Notes: generated from the letters alone by a model not told the origin. A stretch of DNA of 64,000 nt from an uncultured Candidatus Nemicrothrix sp. (GCA_913046155.1 CAJWRY010000001.1:1-64000), one strand, 5' to 3'. Numbered from the stretch's first letter, positions 42,222 through 50,976 are shown. Numbers and translations are program-made.

Positions 42222-43090
42222 GCTTCAACCTCAGACAATAATTTAAGAGCAGCTTCTTGAACTGTCATCCCAACAGCGACGCCCCGTTCTCTAGCTGTTT
42301 GGTTACATGCGCTAATCCTACCCTCCGAATAAGCCTTGAACGCATCACCTACAGGAGCTGACCAAGCATCACAACACGCCCCAGCTAAACCATGTTCATC
42401 GGTTATCTTCAGCCCTGCAATCCCTGCGTTATTTTTGCTCATACCTCCATCAGAACAAATGAAACCATGAGGAGAGACTTCAAGAAGGAATTTCGCCCCT
42501 GATCGACCTGTGTGTCCTGCCGTAACTAGTACGTTATTAGAATCTTCTGGAAGTGCGAAGACGATAGAATCCGTTACGATTATTTCTCTTCCAGTATCCG
42601 ATGTAGCGACTGACTCTCTACGAATCTTTGTACCTGCGGTTACATCTCCTGGATCATTCTCAAGAAGCACTACGGAAGCTTCTTTAACAGTCATACCTTC
42701 CAGCACTCCAGCTCGTTCGGCAAGGATATTGACTCGTGAAATTAATCCCGTTTCGTAAAGGTCAATACCATTTCCTAGCTCTGCAGTCATGCCATCAGCT
42801 GCCGCAGCTGGTATTCCCAATGCCTCAAGGTACCATAGACCTGCTATACCCGCTCCATCTTTTCCCACACACCCGTCATGGGCGATGACAGCACGGGGAC
42901 GGTGAGGGGCAATTAGGCGAGCGGGCAAAACTCCAAGATATGAGGAAGGAACAACTACATCGCGTCCCTCGTTTCGAGAATCGACATATCTCGCAGAGTC
43001 CATTGCCACTACCCGCCCTTGAGAATGTTCAAGAACTACGTCATGAGGATGGTCCGCTTCGTCATTGAGCAGAGGTGCCTCTTCACTCAT
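42218..43090 (-). CDS. Two-repeat protein of unrecognised family (copy B)
   Basis: A 290-residue relative of copy A (21710-22567). Repeat 1 runs about residues 25-143 and repeat 2 about 167-285. Shared between the repeats are GR.V(V/I)..DS, S/H-..G..-A, DG...K(D/N).AGIAGL, GIPAAAADGMTAELGNGIDLY / GLAGACCDAWSAPVGDAFKAY and EGRIS..N, then GV..GMTV.EA....LL. The pattern suggests a fused duplication of a homodimer-like unit. Conserved Asp, Gly and His positions could form a site between repeats. It lies directly upstream of the DUF35 and CoA-ligase genes. I cannot assign a function. Confidence 0.75.
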   Translation of the reverse strand: MSEEAPLLNDEADHPHDVVLEHSQGRVVAMDSARYVDSRNEGRDVVVPSSYLGVLPARLIAPHRPRAVIAHDGCVGKDGAGIAGLWYLEALGIPAAAADGMTAELGNGIDLYETGLISRVNILAERAGVLEGMTVKEASVVLLENDPGDVTAGTKIRRESVATSDTGREIIVTDSIVFALPEDSNNVLVTAGHTGRSGAKFLLEVSPHGFICSDGGMSKNNAGIAGLKITDEHGLAGACCDAWSAPVGDAFKAYSEGRISACNQTARERGVAVGMTVQEAALKLLSEVEA

Positions 43091-43154
43091 CTGTTTTTTC
43101 TCTCATGGCTCTGGTTCTACTAATAGCAATTCCGGTCATTTAGCTTTTCTCGCT

Positions 43155-44354
43155 TTAGTTGAATACAACGGGATATCTTCCAAAGTAAGGTCGTGTGGTT
43201 GAATCATCCATTTCAGGAGGATTGTCTGGGTCAGGCTTACATCCATTTAGAAATAATGTTTGAACTGCCACAGGTACAAGGCCAAAGAGATGGTCCTCTT
43301 CAGTTGAATTTGTGTCAAAAACTAGCCCGGCAGCAAGGTCTTGGCCGATACAAGCATGCATTCCTTGTCCAAAACTCAAACCCCAGGGTGTAACACCAGG
43401 CTCCAAATTTCTGTTTGGATTGAATTCCTCAGCATCATCGCCATATATCTCTTTATCACGGTTTACAGTTTCAAGGTCAATAACAACTTTGTCTCCTTCT
43501 GCAATCTTTATGCCCGATTTCAGCTCAATGTCTTCTAACGCCCATCTTGCTGCAGTCGGTGATGACGGCTGGAGCCTAATTGTCTCATGAGTGGCTTTTT
43601 GGAGGAATACTTTATCGCTATAAGCTTTAGCCTGATCTTCTGGATGTTCTTCCAGCCACTTGAAAATATTGTGAACTACTCTCGTTAGCGCGGTAGCTGA
43701 CGTGTGCGCCCCTGCTAGCAAATAGAAAGCAATTTCTCGCCGAAGCGATTCTCTTGTCATAGGAACTTTATCCTGATTGCGCAAAAGGACCTGTAGCACG
43801 TCCCTCGGAAGTTCTTCCTCTTCAATTTCGCCGCGTTCAAATTTTTCTAATAAATCATTTCTGAGAGCTATACCAGGTTCCAGAAACTCTCTATCAAATG
43901 CCTCAAGCTTTTCTTCTATTTCGGTTCGCTTTGCATCGACATCACCCGTGTAGAAGCCTAAAGTTGCACCTTCAATAAAGGTTGTTAGGTAGTCGTATAA
44001 CCGACTCGTTTCCTCGTATGTTCCAAGTGGGCGGTCTACACCAGCTGTTAGTGCAGCTAGGTTCATCATAAGTTGGTGTCCGAAGTCAACTAATTCTGCT
44101 TTTCCACTCTCCAAATATGGGTCAACAGTCTCTTGAATAATCTTTGGAAACATATCTCGCTCATACTCAAAGAAGGTATCCCTACGAAAGAGCCGATTTT
44201 CTAGTCGGCGGCGTTGCCTGTGTTCGTCTCCGTGAAGATTAACAACCACATCTTCCATAACAACTTCACCGGCATCATAGAGCGCTTGTCGTAGTTGTTT
44301 GTGCCTGTATACTTCTCGAGCGTCATCTGGAGTAGTTATTACTATCTCAGTCAT
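43155..44354 (-). CDS. Cytochrome P450
   Basis: A 399-residue P450. The heme loop SFGQGMHACIGQDLAAG has the Cys ligand, ETIRLQPSSPTAAR is the ExxR region, and AGAHTSATALTR is the I-helix acid-alcohol site with His in place of Asp/Glu. An acidic insert (DTNSTEEDHLFG) follows the heme loop, as in its two relatives at 37828 and 44405. It is the second of two adjacent P450 genes; the upstream relative ends 50 bases away. Sequence likeness between them indicates tandem duplication. Confidence 0.93.
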   Translation of the reverse strand: MTEIVITTPDDAREVYRHKQLRQALYDAGEVVMEDVVVNLHGDEHRQRRRLENRLFRRDTFFEYERDMFPKIIQETVDPYLESGKAELVDFGHQLMMNLAALTAGVDRPLGTYEETSRLYDYLTTFIEGATLGFYTGDVDAKRTEIEEKLEAFDREFLEPGIALRNDLLEKFERGEIEEEELPRDVLQVLLRNQDKVPMTRESLRREIAFYLLAGAHTSATALTRVVHNIFKWLEEHPEDQAKAYSDKVFLQKATHETIRLQPSSPTAARWALEDIELKSGIKIAEGDKVVIDLETVNRDKEIYGDDAEEFNPNRNLEPGVTPWGLSFGQGMHACIGQDLAAGLVFDTNSTEEDHLFGLVPVAVQTLFLNGCKPDPDNPPEMDDSTTRPYFGRYPVVFN

Positions 44355-44404
44355 GTCTCCCCTTTCCCATTAATAGCTTGATTAATCCTTTAAAGTTTGT
44401 CAAT

Positions 44405-45628
44405 TCAAAAGATTACTGGGTAGGTGCTGAAATGCTTACGCTCTGAATTAGGGTCGTGCTGTGGTGGATTATTCGGGTCGCGTCTGCCGCCTGCAGACAG
44501 CAATGCGTGGGCCATTATCGCAACTGTTCCGAAAAGAGCCTCCGATTCCGGCCTGTCTGGGTCAATCTCTAGACCACCATCGAGCTCGGCTCCCACACAA
44601 GCGTGCATTCCTGCCCCAAAACTCATGCCCCAACGAGGTATACCTTCTGGTACTTCTCGATATGGATCATAAGTACCGGAGCTTTCCCCAAAGATTTCAT
44701 TATCTCTATTCGCTAGCATGAGGTCAAGAGTGACTTCAGTCCCTTCACTTAACAAAGTTCCATCTGATAGTTCCATATCTCTAAGAGGGCGCCTTAAAGC
44801 AACCGGGCTAGCAGGATTCAATCTGAGAGATTCATGCATACAGCGTTGAACAAACGAAAGATCTTCTCTGGCTTTATTTAGATCCTCTGGATATTGTTGG
44901 CCCCAATTCAAAATGTCATCAACGGTATGTGTAAAGGCATTGGCCGTAGAGTGAGCTCCAGCCTGAAGATAAAAGCAAATTTCTCGAAAAATAATTTGAT
45001 CAGTTAATCCCAACTGTTCTCTGTTTACCAATAACGTCGTTAAAACATCTTTTGGTAGATCATCTTGATTTATTGTTCCGTTGATGCTTTCTTCGATAAG
45101 TCTCTCTCTGGTTTCTCTGCTCGGATCAAAGAAATCCTTTGCGAATTGGTCCATAGCTTCTTTTACTTCTTGACGCACCTGATCTTTATTTCTTTTTGAA
45201 TGAAGGAGAGTCGCACCTTCGCTAAATTTCTTTACTATTCCGTAGAGAGTCTCTGTTTGCTTTGCGTCTGAAGGGTCCTGATCAATACCTGCAATTGTTG
45301 CAGTCAAGTTCATTGCGCATCTGTAACCGATGACAGATAAGTCACCTTGCTTGGCCTCGACAAAAGGATTAAGAGTTATATCGATTGTCCTGCCGAGCAC
45401 CTCATGCTCCCAATAGCTAAAGATTTCTCGTCTGAAAAGCCTATTCTCAACTCTGCGTCGCTCTCTATGTGCTTTACCATGAAGGTCCAAAAGCGTATCT
45501 GACATCACTACTGCTCCTTCAGAGTAGCCTGCTTGTCTCAACTCTTTAGAGCGAAATGCTTCTCGAACTTGCGACCATGAGGCGAGACGTATCCTCTTAC
45601 TTGTTTTCTTTTCCATTTCCGATTCCAC
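44405..45628 (-). CDS. Cytochrome P450
   Basis: A 407-residue P450. The heme loop SFGAGMHACVGAELDGG carries the Cys ligand, ESLRLNPASPVALR the ExxR site, and LQAGAHSTANAFTH the I-helix site (again His before Ser/Thr). It shares RRRVENRLFRREIFSYWEHEVL with the next P450 (RRRLENRLFRRDTFFEYERDMF), and an acidic insert (EIDPDRPESEALFG) after the heme loop. It is divergent from the small epoxide-hydrolase-like gene at 45653. Tandem copies may have different regio-specificity. Confidence 0.93.
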   Translation of the reverse strand: MESEMEKKTSKRIRLASWSQVREAFRSKELRQAGYSEGAVVMSDTLLDLHGKAHRERRRVENRLFRREIFSYWEHEVLGRTIDITLNPFVEAKQGDLSVIGYRCAMNLTATIAGIDQDPSDAKQTETLYGIVKKFSEGATLLHSKRNKDQVRQEVKEAMDQFAKDFFDPSRETRERLIEESINGTINQDDLPKDVLTTLLVNREQLGLTDQIIFREICFYLQAGAHSTANAFTHTVDDILNWGQQYPEDLNKAREDLSFVQRCMHESLRLNPASPVALRRPLRDMELSDGTLLSEGTEVTLDLMLANRDNEIFGESSGTYDPYREVPEGIPRWGMSFGAGMHACVGAELDGGLEIDPDRPESEALFGTVAIMAHALLSAGGRRDPNNPPQHDPNSERKHFSTYPVIF

Positions 45629-45652
45629 TTAATTCAGGATAGGTTCCTGAGC

Positions 45653-46045
45653 ATGGTTAAACCAGTTGAAATAGTTGAGAGTTTTCTCCATGCTTTGTCG
45701 GAAAGAGAGATGGGAGTAATTATGTCTTTCTTCAATGAGGAGTCTTCGTGGCAAAATGTTCCTCATCCACCCTCTAACGGGGTTCAAGAAATTGAATTAA
45801 TGTTTTCCCCGATTATTCGCAAAAGCTCAAAGGTTCAATGGGATATCTTAAGCGCAGCCTATGTAGGAAATAGAGCCTGGCTGGAAAGGATAGATAGGTT
45901 CTGGATAGACGGCGCTGAGTATTCTGTTCAATGCAACGGAGTTTTTGAGTTTGACTTGTCTAAGGGGAAAATAATGACTGTTCGAGATTATGTTGACTTG
46001 GGTGAATGGAGAGAGAGGCTGACTTTAGCTCGGCTCAACGAATAA
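45653..46045 (+). CDS. Limonene-1,2-epoxide hydrolase-like protein
   Basis: A 130-residue protein of the NTF2-like fold. WLERIDRFWIDGAEYSVQCNGVFEFD and KIMTVRDYVDLGEWRERL match the limonene-1,2-epoxide hydrolase family, including the Arg-Asp pair of ERID and the Asp of RDYVD that form its catalytic triad. It is divergent from the two P450s, which could form the epoxides it would open. That pairing fits terpene degradation, though substrate is not proven. Confidence 0.75.
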   Translation: MVKPVEIVESFLHALSEREMGVIMSFFNEESSWQNVPHPPSNGVQEIELMFSPIIRKSSKVQWDILSAAYVGNRAWLERIDRFWIDGAEYSVQCNGVFEFDLSKGKIMTVRDYVDLGEWRERLTLARLNE

Positions 46046-46051
46046 CATCAG

Positions 46052-47386
46052 TTACTTATATGCCTTATCCCAAGTGAGAACCTCACCAGCCCAGTTGCCA
46101 ACTTTCCAGCCAGCAAGCGGTTCGTGACTCGGCCAAAGATCTGAAAGATTTAATACTTTGCCATCAGCAATAACTGTTGAGATCTCATTCTTATTATTCA
46201 ACACTCTTATATCTTCAGCGGGATCGGAGTCAACAATAATGATGTCGGCTAGCTTATCTTTCTCAATCGTTCCTAGTTGGTCTTCCATTTGCATTGCCCA
46301 AGCACCATTCTTAGTAGCTGTGGTAATCGCTTCTACAGGAGTCAAATCTAAAGAATCAACGAAGATCTCTAACTCACGACCATGCCAATGCCCATAAGGT
46401 GTCAATGCAAAGCCACTTTCTGAGCCTGAAAGAATTCGAACTCCATTGTCATAGGCTTTGCGGATCATTTTTGCGGTTTGCTCAATTTCGCCCCGAAAAA
46501 TATCCTCCATTCCTGGGCTAGCCTGAACTTTGGATCCAAAGTCAGCAAGGTTTGCTAAGAATGTGAATGTTGGGCAGATAGATGCGCCATTAGATATCAC
46601 AGCTTCAAGACCTTCATCATCCATAAAGGAAGCATGAAGTATTAAATCGACACCCTCTTCGGCACATACTTTAACGCTTTGCGCTCCGCGACAGTGCGCC
46701 ATAACAGGGACTGAAAGTTCGTGTGCCGTCTGGCAAGCGGCTTTTATCTCTTCCCTATTCCATACGAGCAACTCGCCAGATCGACCGGGAACTGAACCTG
46801 TGGCGTGTAGCTTGATCCAATCAGCTCCATATTTAATATGCCGTCGGACCCATTGCACTATTTCATCTTTTGTATTCACGATTTGCGCATACCCGACGGT
46901 TCCTTCATCGGGTATTAATCGTCCAGCTGTTCCACCTACAGCAGTCAACAAGGCTTGAACACCTGTCTTGATTCGGGGGCCTTGAACGACACCTGCATTA
47001 ACGGCGTCACGCAGAGCAGGACCAATACCGTGGGAAGTGTCTGGATCAACGAAAGATGTAACTCCAGCTCTAAGCATTTTTCTTAGATTTTGAGCAGCTA
47101 CAAGTGCTACCAGCGTTGGATCTCTGTGGAAGAAAAGTTCATCATTAGATTGCACATCATCAAATGAGCAATGAAGGTGAGAGTCAATTAGACCTGGCAT
47201 AATCGTTTTCCCTGTAGCATCGAGCTCTATCACCTCTTCGATCTTGAGGTCATTTACTACGCTCGTTGCTTCATTTCCCAAAGCAACTATTTGATTTCCT
47301 GCTACGGCAATTCCTCCATTTGGTCTGGGGTCAGCCCCCGTGCCGTCTATAAGAGTTCCACCTGAAATCAGCATAATATCTGTCAT
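46052..47386 (-). CDS. Amidohydrolase family protein
   Basis: A 444-residue metal-dependent hydrolase, imidazolonepropionase/prolidase-like. GTLIDGTGADPRPNG leads in; GLIDSHLHCSFDD has the HxH metal motif, ADWIKLHATGSVPGRS the carbamylated-Lys candidate, PVMAHCRG and LILHASF further histidines. The last metal site reads SGSESGFALTP where Asp is usual (GTDSG), so Glu may replace it. The C-terminal beta sandwich closes with ADGKVLNL. It is convergent with the epoxide-hydrolase-like gene. Substrate may be a cyclic amide or lactone. Confidence 0.85.
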   Translation of the reverse strand: MTDIMLISGGTLIDGTGADPRPNGGIAVAGNQIVALGNEATSVVNDLKIEEVIELDATGKTIMPGLIDSHLHCSFDDVQSNDELFFHRDPTLVALVAAQNLRKMLRAGVTSFVDPDTSHGIGPALRDAVNAGVVQGPRIKTGVQALLTAVGGTAGRLIPDEGTVGYAQIVNTKDEIVQWVRRHIKYGADWIKLHATGSVPGRSGELLVWNREEIKAACQTAHELSVPVMAHCRGAQSVKVCAEEGVDLILHASFMDDEGLEAVISNGASICPTFTFLANLADFGSKVQASPGMEDIFRGEIEQTAKMIRKAYDNGVRILSGSESGFALTPYGHWHGRELEIFVDSLDLTPVEAITTATKNGAWAMQMEDQLGTIEKDKLADIIIVDSDPAEDIRVLNNKNEISTVIADGKVLNLSDLWPSHEPLAGWKVGNWAGEVLTWDKAYK

Positions 47387-47429
47387 AGGACTATGTTATT
47401 GGATAAGTAGAGTAAATAGAAGGGTTATG

Positions 47430-47732
47430 ATGATACGGCATTGTGTATTACTAAAGTTTCAGGCAGGTACGTCAGAGGAAATCATGAATGAAGCTGCAAG
47501 AGGTATCCGAGCTTTACCTGAGTACATTCCCGAGATTGCTAGCTATTCAGTAGGGTTTGATGCGAAACTCAGGGAAGATAATTATGATTTAGCTGTCGTC
47601 GGTGATTTTTCCTCTTCAGATGATTACTTGGTATATGCCTCACACCCCAAGCACCTTGAAGTTATTTCTGAACTCTTGGCACCGTATCTTGAGGGAAGGA
47701 GTGCTGTTCAGTATGAATATGATTCGGAGTGA
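47430..47732 (+). CDS. Dabb (stress-responsive alpha/beta barrel) protein
   Basis: A 100-residue ferredoxin-fold-like dimeric barrel protein: MIRHCVLLKFQAGTSEEIMNEAARGIRALPEYIPEIASYSVGFD then DLAVVGDFSSSDDYLVYASHPKHLEVI, the classic Dabb pattern in which a final histidine (H-P-x-H) is common. AGAAGGG lies upstream; ATG at 47427 is an equally possible start. It is followed by a ferredoxin (GTGA overlap) and an SDR, so it is one operon with redox partners. Dabb proteins include small cyclases; function here is unknown. Confidence 0.78.
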   Translation: MIRHCVLLKFQAGTSEEIMNEAARGIRALPEYIPEIASYSVGFDAKLREDNYDLAVVGDFSSSDDYLVYASHPKHLEVISELLAPYLEGRSAVQYEYDSE

Positions 47733-47944
47733 CTTTTCGAATTGAAATTGAAACCGATGACTGTATGAGCTCAGGCAAGTGTGTTGCTGACTATCCAGAG
47801 GTCTTCGTATTTGATGAAGAAGAGCTTGCTGCATTAATTCCGAACGCAAAACTTACTGATAAAGAAATTATCAAAGTAGCAAGAAATTGTCCTAGCAGAG
47901 CAATTTTGGTATTTGACGAGAATAACGACCAAGTAGATACATAG
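47729..47944 (+). CDS. 3Fe-4S-type ferredoxin
   Basis: A 71-residue ferredoxin starting at a GTG that overlaps the TGA of the Dabb gene. C-M-S-S-G-K-C (five residues between cysteines) and CPSRAI give the [3Fe-4S] pattern of P450 ferredoxins, as at 37617. It lies in a small operon with Dabb, SDR and LLM genes and is about 2 kb from two P450 genes that have no ferredoxin of their own, so it may serve them. Confidence 0.88.
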   Translation: MTFRIEIETDDCMSSGKCVADYPEVFVFDEEELAALIPNAKLTDKEIIKVARNCPSRAILVFDENNDQVDT

Positions 47945-47955
47945 GAGATCAAAGA

Positions 47956-48729
47956 ATGAAGTCGCTAATTGTTACTGGAGGAGCAAACGGTCTGGGTCGC
48001 TCCATTGCTCAGAGCGCTAGCGATGCAGGGTACAGAGTAGGGATCATTGATGTAAACATTGATGCGCTTGAGGACGCTGCCTCATCTATTCAAAATACTG
48101 TGCCGCTAATTGCTTCTGTCACGTCTTCTGATGAAATAGCAGCAGCTCTAGACAAGTTTGGAACAATACCAGATATTTGGGTTAATAACGCGGGCATAGT
48201 TAAGTTTGGTCCGCTGCTTGAACTGCCCGTAGATGACTGGAGGGCAGTTGTTGAAGTCAACCTTACCGGCACATTTATCTGCTCTACTATCGTTGCGGAA
48301 GCGATGGCGCTCCGAGGCTCAGGTTCAATCATAAACATTACGTCAATTAACGGGATTTCAGCGGGAACGAATTCTGGCGCATACGGTGCTACGAAGTCAG
48401 CAATTTCATTGTTAACTCAGCAAATGTCATTGGAGTGGGGAAAACTTGGTCTCAGAGTTAATGCTTTAGCTCCCGGTTTGATAGATGGTGGAATGTCCGA
48501 ACCAATTTACTCGGATCCACATTTTCGAAAACTACGGACGGAGAAAGTCCCTGTTGGTCGCCTTGGAACAGAAGAAGACATCGCACAAGCGGTACTTTTC
48601 CTTGGATCAGAGAAAGCCAGCTACATTACTGGGCACGAACTTGTTGTGGACGGAGGAATTATTAATTCGATAATCGCTAATCTCCCCCGGCCGTCAAGCG
48701 TTGATTCGGTTGGTTTAGATGGAGAGTGA
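47956..48729 (+). CDS. Short-chain dehydrogenase/reductase
   Basis: A 257-residue SDR. TGGANGLGRSIAQS near residues 7-20, IIDVNIDAL (Asp, NAD preference), NNAGIVKFGP, and IINITSINGISAGTNSGAYGATKSAIS with catalytic residues; ITGHELVVDGG closes it. It starts 11 bases after the ferredoxin gene and overlaps the LLM gene by 11 bases. It may oxidise an alcohol produced by the P450s. Confidence 0.88.
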   Translation: MKSLIVTGGANGLGRSIAQSASDAGYRVGIIDVNIDALEDAASSIQNTVPLIASVTSSDEIAAALDKFGTIPDIWVNNAGIVKFGPLLELPVDDWRAVVEVNLTGTFICSTIVAEAMALRGSGSIINITSINGISAGTNSGAYGATKSAISLLTQQMSLEWGKLGLRVNALAPGLIDGGMSEPIYSDPHFRKLRTEKVPVGRLGTEEDIAQAVLFLGSEKASYITGHELVVDGGIINSIIANLPRPSSVDSVGLDGE

Positions 48730-49570
48730 TTTTGAAATCGCTATAAAAGTTGCCCCACATCATATTGATTGGGAGACGATGTTATGGGTAGCTACGCACG
48801 CTGATGCAAATCCTGTGTATTCAGACTTTTGGAATTTTGATCACTTTTACCCTATTTACGGGGACTCAAGCGGCCCGTGCCTTGAATCTTGGGTTACGCT
48901 TTCTGCGATTGCCCAAGCTACTTCGCGTATCAGGATTGGATGCATGGTGAATGGAGTTCACTACCGCCATCCTGCTGTCGTTGCGAACATGGCTTCTGGG
49001 CTTGACATTATTAGTGATGGCCGATTTGAACTAGGGCTAGGAGCAGGTTGGAATCAAGAAGAGTCGGGTGCATACGGAATACATTTAGGTTCACTTACTG
49101 AAAGATTCGACCGCTTTGATGAAGCCCTTGCAGTAATTTTTTCACTTCTCCATGAGGAGAGAACTTCTTTTAAAGGTGAATATTTTTCGCTCAAAGAGGC
49201 TCTTAATAACCCGAAAGGACCTCAGGAAAGGCTACCTATTTGCATCGGTGGGACGGGAGAGAAAAGGACACTCCCCAATGTGGCGAAATATGCCTCTCAC
49301 TGGAATCTGCCGTCCTACGATAAAAGTCTTTTTACTAACAAACTCAATTCCCTGAAATTGTATTGTGGTGAAATTGGGAGGGATGTCAAAGAAATTAAAA
49401 TTTCTACTCATATTTTCGTTGAAGAAGCTACAGATGAAGAAACAATCATTGAACAACTTCGGACCCAAGAAGAAGCTGGAATTAACCAGTCAATAATCTA
49501 TTTTCAGCCACCAGTTACAAGAGAGAAGGTCAGGTCCGTTACAGAACTGCTTTCCAATACTGCCCGGTGA
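48719..49570 (+). CDS. LLM-class (F420-dependent-type) oxidoreductase
   Basis: A 283-residue bacterial luciferase-like TIM-barrel enzyme. FDHFYPIYGD and WVTLSAIAQATSRIRIGCMVNGVHYRHPAVVANMASGLDIISDGRFELGLGAGWNQEE are the hallmark segments of the LLM F420-dependent family; ERFDRFDEALAVI follows. In actinobacteria most such proteins use F420, but FMN use cannot be excluded. It overlaps the SDR gene. A second member at 49582 is convergent. Confidence 0.88.
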   Translation: MESDFEIAIKVAPHHIDWETMLWVATHADANPVYSDFWNFDHFYPIYGDSSGPCLESWVTLSAIAQATSRIRIGCMVNGVHYRHPAVVANMASGLDIISDGRFELGLGAGWNQEESGAYGIHLGSLTERFDRFDEALAVIFSLLHEERTSFKGEYFSLKEALNNPKGPQERLPICIGGTGEKRTLPNVAKYASHWNLPSYDKSLFTNKLNSLKLYCGEIGRDVKEIKISTHIFVEEATDEETIIEQLRTQEEAGINQSIIYFQPPVTREKVRSVTELLSNTAR

Positions 49571-49581
49571 GCTTTGACAAA

Positions 49582-50463
49582 TTAGGGTGCGAGTGCTTCG
49601 AAGGTTTCCCATTCTGGGATTTTAAAATTCCCATCATGAGGAATTGCCTGAATACAGACGTGGCTAGCTCCGGCTTTTTCATGTTCCTTTATTCGCTTTT
49701 CTATCTGTTGGATTGACCCCCATGCGACTAAAGAATCAATAAAATAATCAGAAGGAGAATCAATATCATCTTCGGAGAAACCAAGCCTTTTCCAACTATT
49801 CCGATAATTTGGAAGTGAAGCATAGATCCGTAAGGCACTTTTAGCGGCACTGTGCGCAGTCTCCTTGTCTTGTGTTAAGACAACCTTTTGTTCGACGCAT
49901 AATAATTTGTCTTTACCAAGTATTTCTCGTGCTTGGTGAGTGTGATCTGGAGTCGTCCAGTATGGGTGCGCACCGTCCGCATACTCAGATGATAATTGAA
50001 GCATTTGTGGTCCCAATGCTGCAACTACGCATTGGGGCTCGTGGTTTGGAGGAATTGAAGTATATGGTGAGGTTTTGAAGGTTCTGAGATACGAACGCAT
50101 TGTTGCAATAGGTTTCTCATAAGGAATTTGCCGTAAACCTTCAACAAGTGGTGCATGGGAAATACCTAGACCTAGAAGGAAGCGTCCCCCTGATTGTTCT
50201 GCGAGGGTCGCCGCGGCCTGTCGTGTAACGCCAGGAAGCCTATGGTAGATATTTGCTATCCCCGTTGCGAAGTGAAGATTCTCAGTTGTTGACGCCAAAT
50301 AAGCTATGTGTGCGAATGGATCTCTTCCTGTGGTTTCAGGGATCCAAAGCATGGAGTACCCAAGGCCCTCTATTCTTTGAGCAAATTCCTTTGATTCCTC
50401 AAATCCTAAAGCATCGGTCGGGTGCCAAACTCCACGTTTCTTTAGTACTGATTTCTTTATCAT
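49582..50463 (-). CDS. LLM-class (F420-dependent-type) oxidoreductase
   Basis: A 293-residue relative of the TIM-barrel LLM group. KEFAQRIEGLGYSMLWIPETTGRDPFAHIAYLASTTENLHFATGIANIYHRLPGVTRQAAATLAEQSGGRFLLGLGISH are the typical early segments. It resembles the F420-dependent subgroup named for TIGR03620-type proteins in actinobacteria. It is convergent with the other LLM gene and upstream of the SHOCT-like gene by about 300 bases on the opposite reading order; no substrate is known. Confidence 0.85.
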   Translation of the reverse strand: MIKKSVLKKRGVWHPTDALGFEESKEFAQRIEGLGYSMLWIPETTGRDPFAHIAYLASTTENLHFATGIANIYHRLPGVTRQAAATLAEQSGGRFLLGLGISHAPLVEGLRQIPYEKPIATMRSYLRTFKTSPYTSIPPNHEPQCVVAALGPQMLQLSSEYADGAHPYWTTPDHTHQAREILGKDKLLCVEQKVVLTQDKETAHSAAKSALRIYASLPNYRNSWKRLGFSEDDIDSPSDYFIDSLVAWGSIQQIEKRIKEHEKAGASHVCIQAIPHDGNFKIPEWETFEALAP

Positions 50464-50506
50464 ACGACAAGGCTAGTTTGCAGGTGTGACATGGGACTTG
50501 TAGTTA

Positions 50507-50767
50507 TTACTGAAGCTCTAATCCGAGCTGTTCCCAAATTTCTTCCTTCTTTGCTTCAAAAGTCTCATCGTCTATTTCACCATTTGCCTTTGCAGCACTT
50601 AATTCAGCGAACTGTCTGTATAACTCCTCTTCAGGGGTTCCTGTGTCATCAGCTTCATCCTCAGAGCTTCTTCGTTCAGCTCGCTCAGCACGCTTAGCCT
50701 CTTGCTTTTCTCTCTTAGTTTGCTCTCGCTGGCGCTTTCCCCAGCTTTCTCTTCCCTTGCTAGCCAT
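50507..50767 (-). CDS. Small SHOCT-like helical protein
   Basis: An 86-residue, very charged protein. Its first half is rich in Lys, Arg and Glu (possible coiled coil), and the C-terminal part FAELSAAKANGEIDDETFEAKKEEIWEQLG resembles the SHOCT motif, a short helical oligomerisation unit. It follows the cold-shock gene by 8 bases. The role is unknown; a regulatory or RNA-related function is conceivable from context only. Confidence 0.65.
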   Translation of the reverse strand: MASKGRESWGKRQREQTKREKQEAKRAERAERRSSEDEADDTGTPEEELYRQFAELSAAKANGEIDDETFEAKKEEIWEQLGLELQ

Positions 50768-50775
50768 GATGGTCC

Positions 50776-50976
50776 CTATAGAGCTTTTACATTTAAAGCT
50801 TCGTCCCCTTTGCGTCCCTCGCCTATATCAAACTCTACTTGCTGTCCTTCTTCTAAATTCTTAAATCCATCGCCGTCGATATTGGAATAGTGGACGAAGA
50901 CATCATCTCCGCCCTCACGTTCAATAAATCCGTAGCCTTTTTGTGTGTTAAAGAACTTTACTGTTCCTGTTGCCAT
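50776..50976 (-). CDS. csp: Cold-shock protein (CspA family)
   Basis: A 66-residue single CSD protein. TGTVKFFNTQKGYGFIEREGG carries RNP1 (KGYGFI) and DVFVHY is RNP2. It is a cytoplasmic single-stranded nucleic acid-binding chaperone. AGGA with seven bases before the ATG at 50976 supports this start; an ATG two codons earlier is also possible. No long conserved 5' leader can be identified. Confidence 0.93.
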   Translation of the reverse strand: MATGTVKFFNTQKGYGFIEREGGDDVFVHYSNIDGDGFKNLEEGQQVEFDIGEGRKGDEALNVKAL

